Assembly: GCA_903813345.2 (NCBI GenBank)
Contig: CAIIXF020000001.1
Location: 15,145,915-15,209,914, forward strand
From: Owenia fusiformis
Lineage: Eukaryota; Annelida; Polychaeta; Sabellida; Oweniidae
DNA: 64,000 nt
Direction of reading: 5' to 3'
Each line of letters opens with the position of its first letter. The stretch's first letter is position 1. Under the pieces are notes generated by a model. The model saw only the letters and a program-made list of their open reading frames with translations. It was not told where the DNA came from and did no database searches. Below are positions 1 through 13,383 of the stretch, in pieces. The position numbers and the translations under genes were made by a program.

Positions 1-960
1 TTTCAAAGTGTGATATGTGAAACTTTTATTTTAAATTTCAAAAAGTGGTTTTTGATAGACTTTTTGTTCCAAAATTTGTGAATTTATTTAAAACCAACTT
101 TTAGAGGTCACTCATATCTTCTAATTAGCCACAATTCATACCAATGCATAGCATTCATCCTCCCATGTTTTTTGCCGAAAAAATTAAGAAAATCGGTTGA
201 TAAACAAGCGAGAAATGAACTTATCCGTGCATGAAAATGGTTCTGAGAAAAATGCATTTCAAAATTATAGTTCTCATAGAAACCAATGGTACAATGATAT
301 CTAAAACATAATTTATTCTTCCTTTTAACCTGGTTAGACAATCAACATTGTTTTTTTATGAAAGTCTAGCATATTTAGAAAAGATTGACATCGAAAAAAA
401 AATTTCAATTTTTTTCAAAAAGTTTTTGTTACCTTAGTGACATCACTAATGTTTCAAAATATTTTTGATATGCTAAAACATTGAAGTGGCCCATTAGATA
501 TGGCATTTTATTATTGAAATAGTGTGTCCTTTGTTCAATCTTTGCATTGGTGTTAAAAAGATAATCTTTTTTGAAATGCATTAAGAAATATTTGATGATT
601 AAGAAATTTCAACTTTTTTTGAAAAATTGCGGGAAATTTGAATATTTGAGAAATGAAATGCTCACAACTTTTTTTCAAAATTTTTTTTTCAAAAATCTCT
701 AAAATCACTTTTTAAGTCCTGACAAATAGTAAATGAATGATAAAAAAATGTTTTCAAACTTTAGACGGGGACTTTAAGAAATATTTGATAATTAAAAAGT
801 TTCAACTTTTTTTGGGAAAAATGGCGGGAAATTTGAATATTTGAGAACTGAAATGCTCACAACTTTTTTTTCAAAATCTCTAAAATAACTTTTTAAGTCA
901 TGACAAATAGTAAATGAATGATAAAAAAATATTTTCAAACTTTAGACGGGGACTTAAAGT
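1..960. repeat. Dispersed AT-rich repeat R1, with internal tandem duplication
   Basis: The segment from 20 to 960 resembles 36403-36990 (same opening tttcaaaaagtggtttttga, same order of blocks), and a short piece resembles 21540-21600. Within it, 584-773 is repeated as 774-965 (about 190 bp). No terminal structure or protein was recognised. Confidence 0.6.
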
Positions 961-1739
961 CCTCCTTCAGTTTTAGTCAAACTACTATTTTCCCAAGATA
1001 GTTTAGATTTTTTCCCTAGAAATTTCAGACCATTTTTTAAAATCAGTAGAGAGGTAGGCATATATTCAATGAATGTACTGAAAGTGAGAACCTATGCTAT
1101 CCCAAAACAGATGATATGTAAACTTTTGATTGCACTGTCATCTTTTTATGATCATAATTTTTATTGCCTAGCCTGGGCAAAGCCTGGAGAGTCTGGTACT
1201 TCAGTTTAGGGAGTCTTGTTACAGGGTGCTCTGTTATTAGCAAATATCATTCAAACTACCATAGCATAAATACTGTGAATTACGTGTATGATTAGTTACC
1301 ACTACAATGGTAACTCCAACTTTTTTGTGGATGGTTTTCGGTGCAGCTTGGCAGGTTTTGCATGTTAATGTCTTATTTGTTTGTGTTATTTTGCTCATAC
1401 AAGAGGCTTGCAGTAAAGCTCTGCCCTCTTAGCATTTCAAATGATGATACAGTTTTGACAATCATAAGCATTTTGTGGCGTCATTCAAGTGACTTTCTAA
1501 ATCCAAAGAAAATCTTTTATGCTTAGATAGATGGCATAATTTATGAAGGTAATATTACATACTTCGATATTTGGAACCTTGTTTAAACTTTCCACATCGA
1601 GCACATTTTCATACGAATTAAGAGTCATTAACCGAAAATGATCAATATTATTGTCTCCTGTGCCGCCCTTGAGGGAGAAGCAAAATTATTCTCATGCAGC
1701 AGCTTTAGTATTTAAATTGTAAAGAACATTTGTGAGATA
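961..1739. other. Noncoding, no feature seen
   Basis: No splice-supported coding exon or repeat was recognised; presumably intron of SRM or intergenic DNA. Confidence 0.4.
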
Positions 1740-2798
1740 CAGGATGTCCGGAAAGTAAAGACACACAGACTCTAATTTTAAGAAAGTTTTTTTTAATGAA
1801 ATTGCTACAGATTGTAGAGGAACTATATTACAATACTACCAAATTTTTATCACATATAGTCTAAATGTGTTCAAGTTACGGTTGTTATGGTTAAGGATTT
1901 GAGACATATGCGGAGCAGTTCCAGAACAACGCTGGAAAATTGCTAAAAGACAACCATTTGAAACAGTGTTTTTTGTTGTATTTTCTATCTATGTTTTGTT
2001 TTGTTCATAATTTTATTATTGCTGCCATAGTGTTTTCTTCTACATAATGATGTCATTGCTACATATCAGAACTTTGTTATGTCACTAACCAGTATACATA
2101 ATGAAAGAAATATTATACAAGTGCCTAGAAGAATGGTCCCTGGCCATGAGTAGGAAAGTCAGTATTGCATCTCCACAATGCACCAATTCACAGAGCAAAA
2201 AACAAATCTTACAATGGAGTGTCTTGACATTAAACCTTTCTATACAATGCGCTGTATTCACCTGAAAACCTATTTAGACGTTTACCTTAATGACCATTGG
2301 AAAGCAATATTTGTAAAAAGTTCAACATACAAATGAGACTCAGCTGGAAGCCAATGTTATCAGCAATCTGAGAGATGGACAGCAGCAGTTTTGTCAGGTC
2401 TTTGAATCGCCGGTCAAGATGCACCAAGAATGTATAGATAATGGGGAAAATACTAAATATTCAATGATAGTAGTAATACGAAATGATCAGATACTGTTAC
2501 ATTACTAATCCCTATGCTGTTGTGGTACATAATTTGATATAATATAGGAAAAGATGGTGGAGTGCCAAGATCATATGAGCAGGAAAGAGATATGTAGAAC
2601 ACAGTTGTGACGTTGCTCCACTTACCCTCGACTCCCGTTACCATAACAACCATAACTTTTTCATTTTGAAAGTGAAAGTCATGACAGTTGCAGGATATAT
2701 TGCTATTATGTCATTCTACATTCTGGAGCAATTTAATATCATAACAAGGAAATATCTTGAAATTAGAGCAGTTGTATCTTTACTTTCCAGACACCCTG
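1740..2798. mobile_element. Mariner-like MITE with TA target duplication
   Basis: Left end TA|CAGGATGTCCGGAAAGTAAAG; the right end is its inverse, CTTTACTTTCCAGACACCCTG|TA. TIRs are about 25 bp, the target is TA and the length 1059 bp. No transposase frame is seen. Confidence 0.75.
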
Positions 2799-3385
2799 TA
2801 ATAAGATGATTTGTCTTCATTTTCTATTGTTAAAGCCCAACCATTTGCAACATCAATTTTATTATTGTTTCAATATACAGTACTTTGTAAATGTTGTCAT
2901 CCTGACATATTTCACAATTTTCTACCCATATCTTGGCCTATACCTGAATTAGTTCTCTAATCTATTAATCTTTCAAGATTTTCCAGGTTACACCTACATC
3001 CAGTAAATAATCATTGTCTTCGTTTTTACCAATTTACTATGTGAAAGAAACCCATCAAGTATTTATGAATATGAAGTATTCCATTAATGCATGAATATTA
3101 ACTTCATTAAATAGAGATTTGTTCAAGCTGAGCTGTCACCAATGCTGTATCCAATATCGATAACCATTTATCAGCTTTTATCTCTGCTAAATAAAGCTAT
3201 TGTTATTAACATAAAAATTAAAAAGCTATGTACTGTTGATATAAACTTAACTACCATTATTTTCTAATTGATGCAATATGTTTTCTCTGCAATGCGGTCT
3301 TGCACATTTTATGAAAATAATTTAAGAGAACTCAATAACTCTTTATAATGAGATCATAACTGAAGGCATCGATGCTGGTTGTGTT

Positions 3386-4278
3386 TCACTTGTTTCTTTC
3401 ACCAAGGTAAAGCATACTGGTTGTGTTTATGTTGTTTTCTGTCCCCAAGGTAAAGCATACTGGTTGTGTTTAAATATTTTTTTGTCCCCGAGGTAAAGCA
3501 TTCTGGTTGTGTTTATGTTGTTTTTTATGTCCACAAGGTATAGCATCCTGGTTGTGTTTAATTGTTTTCGGTCCCCAAGGGCAAGCATTCTGGTTGTATT
3601 TATGTTGTTGTTTTTTGTCCCCAAGGTATAGCATTCTGGTTGTGTTTATATTGTTTTTTTTGTCCCCAAGGTAAAGCATTCTGGTCGTATTTATGTTGTT
3701 TTTTATGTCCCCAAGGTAAAGGATTCTGGTTGTATTTATGTTGTTTTTTATGTCCCCAAGGTAAATCATTCTGGTTGTGTTCATGTTGTTGTTTTTTGTC
3801 CCCAAGGTAAAGCATACTGGTTGTGTTTAAGGTTTTTTTCTGTCCCCAAGGTAAAGCATACCGGTTGTATTTATGTTGTTTTCTGTCCCCAAGGTAAAGC
3901 ATACTGGTTGTGTTTATGTTGTTTTCTGTCCCCAAGGTAAAGCATACTGGTTGTGTTTATGTTGTTTTCGTTCCCAAGTAAAGGTAAAGCATACTGGTTG
4001 TATTTATGTTGTTTTCTGTCCCCAAGGTAAAGCATACTGGTTGTATTTATGTAGTTTTCTGTCCCCAAGGTAAAGCATATTGGTTGTGTTTATGTTGTTT
4101 TCTGTCCCCAAGGTAAAGCATACTGGTTGTGTTTATGTTGTTTTCTGTCCCCAAGGTAAAGCATACTGGTTGTATTTATGTTGTTTTCTGTCCCCAAGGT
4201 AAAGCATACTGGTTGTATTTATGTTGTTTTCTGTCCCCAAGGTAAAGCATACTGGTTGTGTTTATGTTGTTTTCTGTC
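3386..4278. repeat. 43-bp minisatellite, about 20 copies
   Basis: The unit contains ggtaaagcatactggttgtg followed by tttatgttgttttctgtccccaa. Period is 43 bp in the homogeneous right part (for example 3901 to 3944) and variable on the left. It lacks stops in several frames, which creates long spurious ORFs on both strands. Confidence 0.9.
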
Positions 4279-4432
4279 TTTAAAGCATTTGATGAGGTCC
4301 ATCATTTCAAGACTTTTTGAAACATTAAGACAGATCAAAGTTATGAGTTTTTACTCTTGACTTTGTGAAATATACTTTTAGAAGTAATTTGTCAGTAACA
4401 AATTGGAGTAAAGCTCACGGGAATTGAAACTA

Positions 4433-5208
4433 CAGTAAAACTTGTCTTATCCAAACACAATTTGGACTGGCTAAAAGCGTTCAGATTAGAAGGTGTTCAC
4501 ATTTCAAGGTTAGGATTGAGACCATTCAATTTTATTTCCAAAGATTTGGATATCATAATAAAACAGTGATTAATAAAAAAAATATTCAACTACTTTTGTA
4601 AGAATTTTGTGATCTTTTATTATAAAATTATCATATCAGACAAGTCCATAGTGTTCAAATTGAGAGCTGTTCACATTTCAAGGTTTCTTTAACATGGTAG
4701 TTATAATGAGAGAAATAAAAGGGACTGGAAAAAGTGTTCATATTGGGAGGTGTTCCAATAGACTATGTGCGAGTAGAAATAATCTTGATTTACGTCATTA
4801 AAAACTGATGTCATATTTGGAATCTACATGTAAAATTACATCTAGATATGTGGTTTTGAAAAGAGTTTATCAACTTTGAAAATTTAATTTTCTTTGAAAA
4901 TGTGACTTCTAGGTCGGGAAATTCCCCGTGGACCTCATATTTTAAAGTCGCAAAAAGTGAAATATCTTTTCTTTTGTTAGGCAGATAACATTTTCCTTTA
5001 CTGGAATATTTTAATTTGTATAGCTATCAGATACATACGGGTAATATGAAAATTGAACCACTAAAACTGATGAATATTCAAGTTTAAGGGAACTTTGTAA
5101 TACCCTGCCATGTTATTTCCCCCGAATCAGCCACCTGGTGGCAAAACTGGTAACTACCTACTTGCATCTGAGTAATTAGCCAATTTTCTGGATATACAGG
5201 TTTTACTG
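4433..5208. mobile_element. Pogo/Tigger-like MITE with TA target duplication
   Basis: Left end TA|CAGTAAAACTTGTCTTATCC; right end, inverted, CAGTAAAACCTGTATATCC with flanking TA. The CAGTAAAACCTGTnnnATCC terminus is typical of pogo-like elements. No transposase frame. It lies about 100 bp before the first SRM exon in the window. Confidence 0.7.
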
Positions 5209-5314
5209 TATTTTCATGACTGTATTTAAAGCTAATGAGGCAATTAGGGAACCAATTATTTTGGATCACCCATCATATAGTCTTCTATCTGTCTATACAA
5301 TCCTCTGATTTCAG

Positions 5315-8300
5315 AAAGTTATTGAAGTATCTAAAAAGTATTTACCCAACCTAGCAGAGGGTTATAAAAGTGATAAACTAACACAACATATAGGAGATGG
5401 TTTTGAATTTATGCGGAAACACAAGGGAGAGTTTGATGTGATTATTACCGATTCCTCTGACCCTGTGGGTAAGTATCAGATTACATAGTCAGTAGTTCTA
5501 CGAAAATGTTCATTGTAGTATTAGTTGCATGTAATTCTTATTCAAAACACCAATTTCATTTCCCCATCAAGAACTGTTGCTAACTTTACCCATGATTTAA
5601 GCTGCCTGGGTCCGTTCTGTAACAAATTCTTTTATAACGATTTGCAATATCTTTACTAGGTCACAGGTGACATATTGTCATGTTAATTAAAATGCTTTAT
5701 TTTAATTTGCTTTCTTTGTTGTACTGCAATTCAATGTACTGCATATGTATATAATAAATATTTTGAATTACTCTTGTTATCATAGAGGGTTGAGTGATAT
5801 TAATTTGTTGAATTATTCAGATTTGTCCCTCAAAATCATGAACACTTGATCATGAACAATTGATTCATGAATATTGACAAATGAAGCAATCATCAATTAA
5901 TAATCTACTTGTAGGCCCCGCTGAGTCCCTATTCCAAAGGTCATACTACGATTTGATGAAAAGTGCTCTTAAGCCTGGTGGCATTGTGTGTACACAAGGT
6001 GAGAATATTGTAATATTTTGTTAACCATCTCCCCTGGGGATTATCAATGTTCATGCCCATCCTTTGAAACTGAGGGCAAATTAAAGGTCAACCAACATGG
6101 TATATTGTCGGATCTAGTAATAGATGAGGTGGGTTTTAATAGGCAAGGCTTATGTGCATCCAATAATTTGACAGGATTGTATTATCACTTTCAGTTGAAA
6201 ACAAATTGAGAATAATAATTTTCTGGAAAATGCTGACAGTGCAGTATATGCATCAAAATTGCTTGTTACGTCTGAAATCTGATGCGACAGACTTTAAAGA
6301 ATATGATAAAAGTCTGAAACTTAAATCATTGTTATAGGTGAATGTCTCTGGTTGCATCTGAAGCTTATAAAAGAGATGCAAGATTTCTGTAGGGAACTGT
6401 ACCCTGTAGTGAGCTATGGTTTCACCACTATTCCAACTTACCCCAGTGGCCAGATAGGCTTTATGCTATGCAGTCTTAACCCAGTAAGTGTTCAACTATA
6501 CCTAGGAATAGTCTTCACCATTCACAAGCTTTCTGAGTTTTGAATATACAACATTGTTGCAAAGATTGAGGAGTCCTATTTCTATAACTTGAAATGGGCA
6601 AGTCAACACATTTCACTCCAATGTTAGATTGCATGCATGTGTCAGTTTAAAAGCCATATCTGCTTTGTCAATAAATGCCAATAACAATGTTTTATTTAAG
6701 GATTTAAACCCTTGGACTCAGTGCATTCTTTTCACACATTGCAAAATATTTTCTACAAAATCGCTTAAAAGATACAAAATCATGAAAAGAACATATTTTC
6801 AATGAAACTTTTTGCAATGGTCAATGTGGCAAAGCATCAATTTCAATCTGTAAAATCCAAGTTTTCACCTTGACAACCATACAACAAATGCATTATTGGT
6901 TATATAACGGAATGCAGTTACATGTACTAGCATGTTCTGATTGGCTGGGATTGGACATACATGTACCTTCCCTAGCTGTGTGTGAATACTCCCTAATATT
7001 AATTTTAACCATACATATAGCACGATTTATGATAATGTATTATACTCGTAGGATACTTCATTTAAAGAACCTGTCTACAAGTTTAGTGAAGCAGATGTTG
7101 AGAAAATGGGACTCAAGTATTACAACACAGACGTCCATAGAGCTGCATTTATCCTGCCACAGTTTGCTTCTAAGGTATGATAACCATGGCAATAGTAAGT
7201 TAGCAACACATTAGCCAGGTATCTTTGCCATTCAATTCATTTGTAACACATTTTATATGAACACTGTACTTTACAAAGTATACCCCTGTAATAGCTCCAA
7301 TGAGATTGTTGATATTGGTTGTAAAGTCTCTTATTGTAAAGTTAAGTATTGTAAAGTATTACAATCTCTGTGATGATTTGCAATTTGTGTGATATTTTGC
7401 ACCCTGTGTGATGTATTGTACACTCAGAATGTGATATTGTACACTCAGAATGTGACATTGCATGATGGTTTGCAATTTGTGTGATATTTTGCACCATGTG
7501 TGATACATTGTACACTCAGAATGTGATATTGTACAATCTGTGATGTATCTTATTCAAGTATTCCAATCTGTGTCATGTTTTGCAATTTGTGTGACTCTGT
7601 GTGATGCTATGTACACTTAGACGTGACATTTTGCACTCTTGAGATGTTTCACACTATGTATGATGTTTACACTCTGTGTAATGTTTCACAATCTGTGTGA
7701 TGTTTCAAACGATGTGTGATGTTCTACAATCTATGTGATGCTTTACAATCTGTGTCATGTTTCAAACTATGTGTGATGTTCTACAATCTGTGTGATGCTT
7801 TACAATCTGTGAGATGTTTCACACTATGTGTGATGTTCTACAATATGTGTGGTGCTTTATAATCTGTGTGATGTTTTTTACAATATATGTAATGTTCTAC
7901 AATCTGTCGGAGGCTTTACAATCTGTTACATGTTTCACACTTTGTGTGATGTTCTACAATCTGTGTGATGCTTTACAATCTGTGTGATGTTTCACACTAT
8001 CACTAGGGCAGAGCATTTGTACTGAAAGGAGCGTTTTCAGTACAAATATGTACTGAAAAATGTACTGAATTTTTAAGTATATTTTTCAGTATAAATATGT
8101 ACTGAAAAATATACTTAAAATTTCAGTGCAAATTTCAGTATAAATATGTACTGAAAAATGTACTGAAATTTTAAGTACATTTTTCAGTATATATTTATAC
8201 TGAAAAATATACTGAATTTTAAGTGTGATTTTAAGTGCAAATATGTACTTAAAAATATACTGAAATTTAAGTGTGATTTTAAGTGCAAATATGTACTGAA

Positions 8301-11300
8301 AAATATACTAAAATTTAAGGGCATATTTAAGTCTAAATTTATACTGAAAAATATACTTAGATTTTGAATTACGACATCTTCCTGACTTTGACATCTCGTC
8401 GCATGAGAATAACTTTGTACTATCTCACATTTTTACGGAACTGAGAAATCAAGGTTTGAAAGTTTAGAGGTCTGTATCTTACTTAGTATTGCCATGTGAA
8501 ACTTGATTTTTTGTATGTCACCTGGTCTCACCCTAGAGATATCTTATATGAAATATCATACCTTGAAACAATTTACAAGATCCTTTTTTAAAACTATGGA
8601 AATGGAGTTGATACAATTTCCCACCGGAATAACAGCTTATTTCTAATTTCAAATTGTCATATCTGATATCAACTGTTTCAACCAATCAACTCTCTAAGAA
8701 TTGGTCATGTGACTTGCAAAACTTGGAGTTATAACAATCTTATATTAAAACAAAGTATGCCAATATGCATGTTATTGTATCTAGAATGAAAAATAATGTT
8801 TTGCAATGTAAAAAAATCTTCAAAATCCAAAGAATATTATTTAATAAAATAAAGAAAATTCAATTTATAAAACTTTAAAATCAATTTCTCAAATAAGTAC
8901 AATTATTTCTTAATTTTGGAATCTCACGACACCCTTCAAAAAGAATTTATTGCCTTTGAAACTAAGGCAGAAGTACAATGCATTGAAACCAATGATGCCA
9001 ATACGGTCCCCCACATATTTCCTTCGGTATAAACCCTGTAGCCTAAACCTCACAGCACATTACAATGTAGCCCCTAAGGGACAGTCCGCTGGTCATTATC
9101 AGGTTATTTTTGATACAGACCAGTTGAATTTTTCACTGGGTATAAGGAGAATAACATTGCAACTGGTCCGTAATTCCATTTTGACCAGCAGGTTTCAGAT
9201 CCTTAGGGCCTAAGACATAACCAATTTTTATTACATGCACATGGAAGAAATTTGAAAATAGAAAAATAATTTCTAATTCATTTTAGATTAATGAAAGTGA
9301 TGAAACCTCGATTTAGGTAATCACATTTTGTTCATTGGGATGCAGCTATCATTATCCATTCATTTTCTGTTGTTTGCTACTCTGTGGAGTACAATTGGGA
9401 ATTGAAGCAATTGTAGAAGTTGGGACTAAGAGTGGTTCTTTGTAAGGAAATTGAATCAATTTGTTACTTTTCCAAAATATAATGTAGATGATCAAAAACA
9501 ATGATCCCAAAAATGCAAAAGAAAGGGCAAATCTGAAAAACATACTAGTAATAAAATAACTAAAAAGATCCCAGATGTTCAGTGAAAAGCGCAAAGTAAA
9601 TCATAGATGAAGAGAAAATAAAATAAGTTTTTTAAGGGACTATACTAACATAAAGATAACTCCTTATTGATATAGTGTATGGTCAGTAAAAGTTAAAGCT
9701 AGTTTAAATAGATTTAGCTTTTTTCCACAAACTATAAAACATCATTTTGAAAGAGATTTCAATAGTATACAGACAGTGATTGCCTTTGAGCAATGTAGTG
9801 CAAAATATGACAGTTACTATTTGTTTTGATTACTATATCTAGTATATAACCTATTATTATGTACTCTATTTGAAGAAACAAATAAGTAGTCTTTCATTTT
9901 CAACATTTAATGATGACAGCTTCGTATATGCATTTCTATTGCATTTGGCCATTCAAACCCCTATAAGACCTGGTAGCAGGGAAGATAAAGGGTACTTTTG
10001 ACTGCTCACATGATCTAATTAACTGGTCATTTGTACTTTTCATCTTCCCTGGTAGCAAGGATTTAGGTTTTCGAGGAAATTAGTAATTCTATTTCATATC
10101 ATGCGGCCATGAATAATCCAATGAGCATCCATAATACAAAGAGTAATTGAGGGCATATAATTTGAATATGCATGGGATTACACATACTGTATCATTTTAT
10201 TTTTTTGATCTACTTGTAATAGTTCTAAAACTAAAACATGAAAGGCCAGGCATGCAAACTGGCATGGTATTGTGTTACAAAACATTATTTCATTCTAGAT
10301 ACAATAACATGCATATTGGCATACTTCGTTTTAATATAAGATTGTTATAACTCCAAGTTTTGCAAGTCACATGACCAATTCTTAGAGAGTTGATTGGTTG
10401 AAACAGTTGATATCAGATATGACAATTTGAAATTAGAAATAAGCTGTTTGTCTGGAGATGGTACAATTTCACACTGAATTCTAGCTTAATGAGAGGGAAT
10501 TGAGATGGGGCATGTATCTGAGATGAAAGCCTGTGTGTCAAATAGTAAAATTCCATGTCTATCTCAATTTTTTGGAAAATGGCAGTTAGTACAAAGTTAT
10601 TCTCACGCGACGATCTATACCATGGAGTTTGCTATACTCGAACAAATGAGGTTCTATGTTCATGTTATATATTTTAATTTTGAAATCAATTAATTAATTT
10701 GCTCAAGCAATATGAATGGAAATCTCATGAAAAACTTATTTTTAAGACTGAGAAAATGTGTACCTTTAATGCCTCTCCAGTTTGATTAGAGTCTGCTTTA
10801 AAGGATGTGTCTAAAGAAACTTTATTAATCCATTAACAAAACAAAATATTTTGACAAGGCAAAACAAACCTGATTACAGAGAGACTCTTTTAAGTTTGGT
10901 TAAAGTCTGCTGTAAAGGAAGCATCCAAAATAATTTCATAATGTAATAGCATTCCTGGGGGGGGGGGGGGGGGTTCAGGGGTCCAAGCGAACCCCCCCCC
11001 CCCCGGCCAAAAATTCTTTTAAAACCATGCACTTTTTCACCATTCTAAGAACTTTTTGAGTGATTTAGGCCGTTTTTAATAAATCCATAAACATAACTTC
11101 TAAAAAGGAAATCACTTGATTACAGTAAACCTAGCTTCTCCAGTTTGATTAGAGTCTGCTTTAAAGGATGTGTCTAAAGAAACTTTATTAATCCACTAAC
11201 AAAACAAAATATTTTGACAAGCCAAAACAAACCTGATTACAGAGAGACTCTTTTAAGTTTGGTTAAAGGCTGCTTTAAAGGAAGCATCCAAAATAATTTC

Positions 11301-12523
11301 ATAACGTAATAGCATTCCTGTTGGGGGGGGGGGGGGTTTCAGGGGTCCAAGCGAACCCCCCCCCCCCCCCCCGGCCAAAAATTCTTTTAAAATCATGCAC
11401 TTTTTCACCATTCTAAGAACTTTTTGAGTGATTTAGAGTTTATAAAGTATGCCTTACATTTACGTTTTCTCTTATTTCCATTATTGGGCACAAATATTTC
11501 TCATTGCATATATTTATACTTAAAATTATCCTTAAATTTCAGTATATTTTTCAGTACATTTTTATACTGATTTTGCACTTAGATTTCAGTACATTTTTTC
11601 AGTATATATTTGTACTTAAATTTATCCTTAAATTTTCAGTGCATTTTTCAGTATATTTTTGCACTTAAATTTGTCCTTAAAATTCAGTACATTTTTCAGT
11701 ACATATTTATACTTACATTTGTACTTAAAATTCAGTATATTTTTCAGTACATGAATTTGTACTGAAAAATATACTGAAAAAAATTCAGTGCATTTTTCAG
11801 TACAAAAATATACTTAAATTTGTACTGAAACAAAACAAAACTAGTACATTTTTCAGTACATATTTGTACTGAAAACGCTCCTTTCAGTACAAATGCTCTG
11901 CCCTAGTGTATATATGATGTTCTACAATCTGTATGATGCTTTACAATCTGTGTGATGTTTCACAAATTCACACTCTGTGTGATGTTGTACAATCTGTGTC
12001 ATGTTTTTCAATCTATGTAATGTTTTTCACTTTGAATATTATGCTTTAAACTCTTTGATATCTTTCACTCTATTATGTGTTACACTCAATGTTAGATTAA
12101 ACATGGATCATGACATCAAACAAGCTTGACTGAAATCAGCTTTTCATATTTTGTTATGAGTTGGGGGATGGCTAATAATCCTATATGAGAGCATTGGTTA
12201 ATTGATATGCTGTAACCCAACCTGGCTACTAGATGCATTAATTGTTCATTCAATTAATTTTTCATAGCACTCTGATCCGATATAAAAAGATAATCTAGTG
12301 AAAACAATAATGATTGTAAAGATAAATGGGATAATGATTTAGTAGAGCTCTTTCAAACGAGGCAATAGACCTTTTTATGCAGTACAATATTAATCTAGGG
12401 AATGCATTTCTATATGAATCATACTCATCATAGTCAATCATATTATCTATCTAGGCCTACGCTTTTACTCCATCCATTGTTTTACACATCATTCTATCAT
12501 GTTTTCAGGTCCTCAGAAGTTAA
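5315..12523 (+). CDS. SRM: Spermidine synthase, C-terminal five exons (5' part outside window)
   Basis: The enzyme transfers an aminopropyl group from decarboxylated S-adenosylmethionine to putrescine, making spermidine in the cytosol. Exons are 5315-5468, 5915-5998, 6338-6483, 7052-7174 and 12509-12523; all junctions are GT/AG and in phase, giving 173 residues. Seen directly: GDGFEFM, the catalytic-site stretch [24 protein letters not shown], the substrate-pocket stretch [14 protein letters not shown], and [20 protein letters not shown]. All match the animal family closely and in order. The N-terminal half, including the GGGDGG motif that binds decarboxylated SAM, is not found upstream, so the preceding intron runs beyond the window start. 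The last exon encodes only V-L-R-S-stop after a 5.3-kb intron. It is chosen because it follows a good acceptor, is in phase and gives the family's usual length; this last exon is the least certain part. Confidence 0.9.
7370..7998. repeat. Degenerate TGTGATG minisatellite, left part
   Basis: Short degenerate units such as tgtgtgatgtttcacact, tgtgatgttctacaatc and tgtgatgctttacaatc. The array resumes at 11909-12060; the two parts were separated by the CACTA insertion. Confidence 0.8.
8397..10612. mobile_element. Element X, copy 1: CGTCGC termini, 4-bp target duplication
   Basis: TIR CGTCGC(A/G)TGAGAATAACTTTGTAC at both ends, flanked by ATCT at 8393-8396 and 10613-10616. Subterminal arms of several hundred bases are partly inverse of each other. 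Length 2216 bp. No coding frame with recognisable similarity. It is nested within the CACTA element and nearly identical to the ends of 41501-51590. Confidence 0.8.
10773..11430. repeat. Tandem duplication (~363 bp) with poly-G/poly-C hairpin
   Basis: 10773-11060 is repeated from about 11136 with few changes. Each copy contains a G-run, then ggttcaggggtccaagcgaacc, then a C-run able to form a hairpin. It lies inside the CACTA element. Confidence 0.75.
11909..12060. repeat. TGTGATG minisatellite, right part
   Basis: Continues the 7370-7998 array after the transposon, with the same units (gatgttctacaatctg). Confidence 0.75.
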
Positions 12524-13383
12524 AGTGTATCACACAGTATACAGCGAGGGTGCCAAATTCTCAACATTTACCATCAACAAAATCAGTAAAAAAATCACAC
12601 AATACACAGCAGCATGTGAGGGTGCCATATTAACAGCATTTACCATAAAAAAATAGTAATAAGACATGGAAATGAACTTTAAAATATTAATTTTAGTTGC
12701 TTTATATTACCCATGGGTACTGACCAGATCTCGTCATTCTTTGAGTATTCAAGGTTCTGTTTTGAACTGATCATATCACCAAATTCTCTAATATACTGAG
12801 CCCATTGCTCAAGCCAAGATACAACACATACTTAACTAACTCATGGAACAAAGAGGTATGCCAGTACTGTGACATTTACTAAATAAGTGGACAATAAGCT
12901 TTTGAGTGAATTAGGTTTTGTAATAACAAGGTCAGAAAGTGTTGGTATTTTCTATTGATCAGTGATCTTATCATTTGGGTTAGTACCTTCTAGTACATGA
13001 TATTTAATGTCATGGGGACTCTACAGGAATCTCTAGTCTCCCAGAACTAGTTAGCAAGAACGGAACATATATTATTTATAATGCCATTGAGTTGATTTTA
13101 ATCAGTGATGGCATTATGTTACCGTGTTCATGTCTCATTCTACTTTTATTACATGCAATTACAAACCCTGTTTTACCTCATTTCAACTTAAAATGAATAA
13201 AATAGATATATTTATAATACAGGTCTCTCTTTTTACTTATTTGGTAACGCATATTGATAACATTGTATCTAATGTTCTACAATTACTTTTTACTACAATA
13301 ATACAAGCTCATTCGGTCACCATGGTAACCATTATATATTTTCTTTTATTCAAGATATTGAATGAATTGAATTCTTTATCATT
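12524..13383. other. SRM 3' flank
   Basis: 3' UTR and downstream DNA. No clear AATAAA was identified near the stop. A short near-duplicate (catttaccatc-aaaa) occurs at 12565-12650. Confidence 0.35.

Larger units (their letters stand above)
7999..11908. mobile_element. CACTA (EnSpm/CMC)-type non-autonomous transposon, 3.9 kb
   Basis: It starts CACTAGGGCAGAGCATTTG and ends with the inverse, CAAATGCTCTGCCCTAGTG. It is flanked by a 3-bp duplication TAT (7996-7998 and 11909-11911). Both ends carry long arrays of short motifs around gtactgaaaaatatactg and tttcagtac (8001-8370 and 11510-11890), the subterminal repeats expected of CACTA elements. No transposase is seen. Its interior is largely another element (8397-10612) and a tandem duplication. 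It sits in the last SRM intron. Confidence 0.85.

Noticed and set aside
3427-4360. Several ORFs of 60-111 codons on both strands
   Set aside because: They are translations of the 43-bp minisatellite in shifted frames, with no start context or splice signals.
10960-11000. Possible G-quadruplex regulatory element
   Set aside because: The G-run and C-run are part of a duplicated repeat inside a transposon; no gene context supports regulation.
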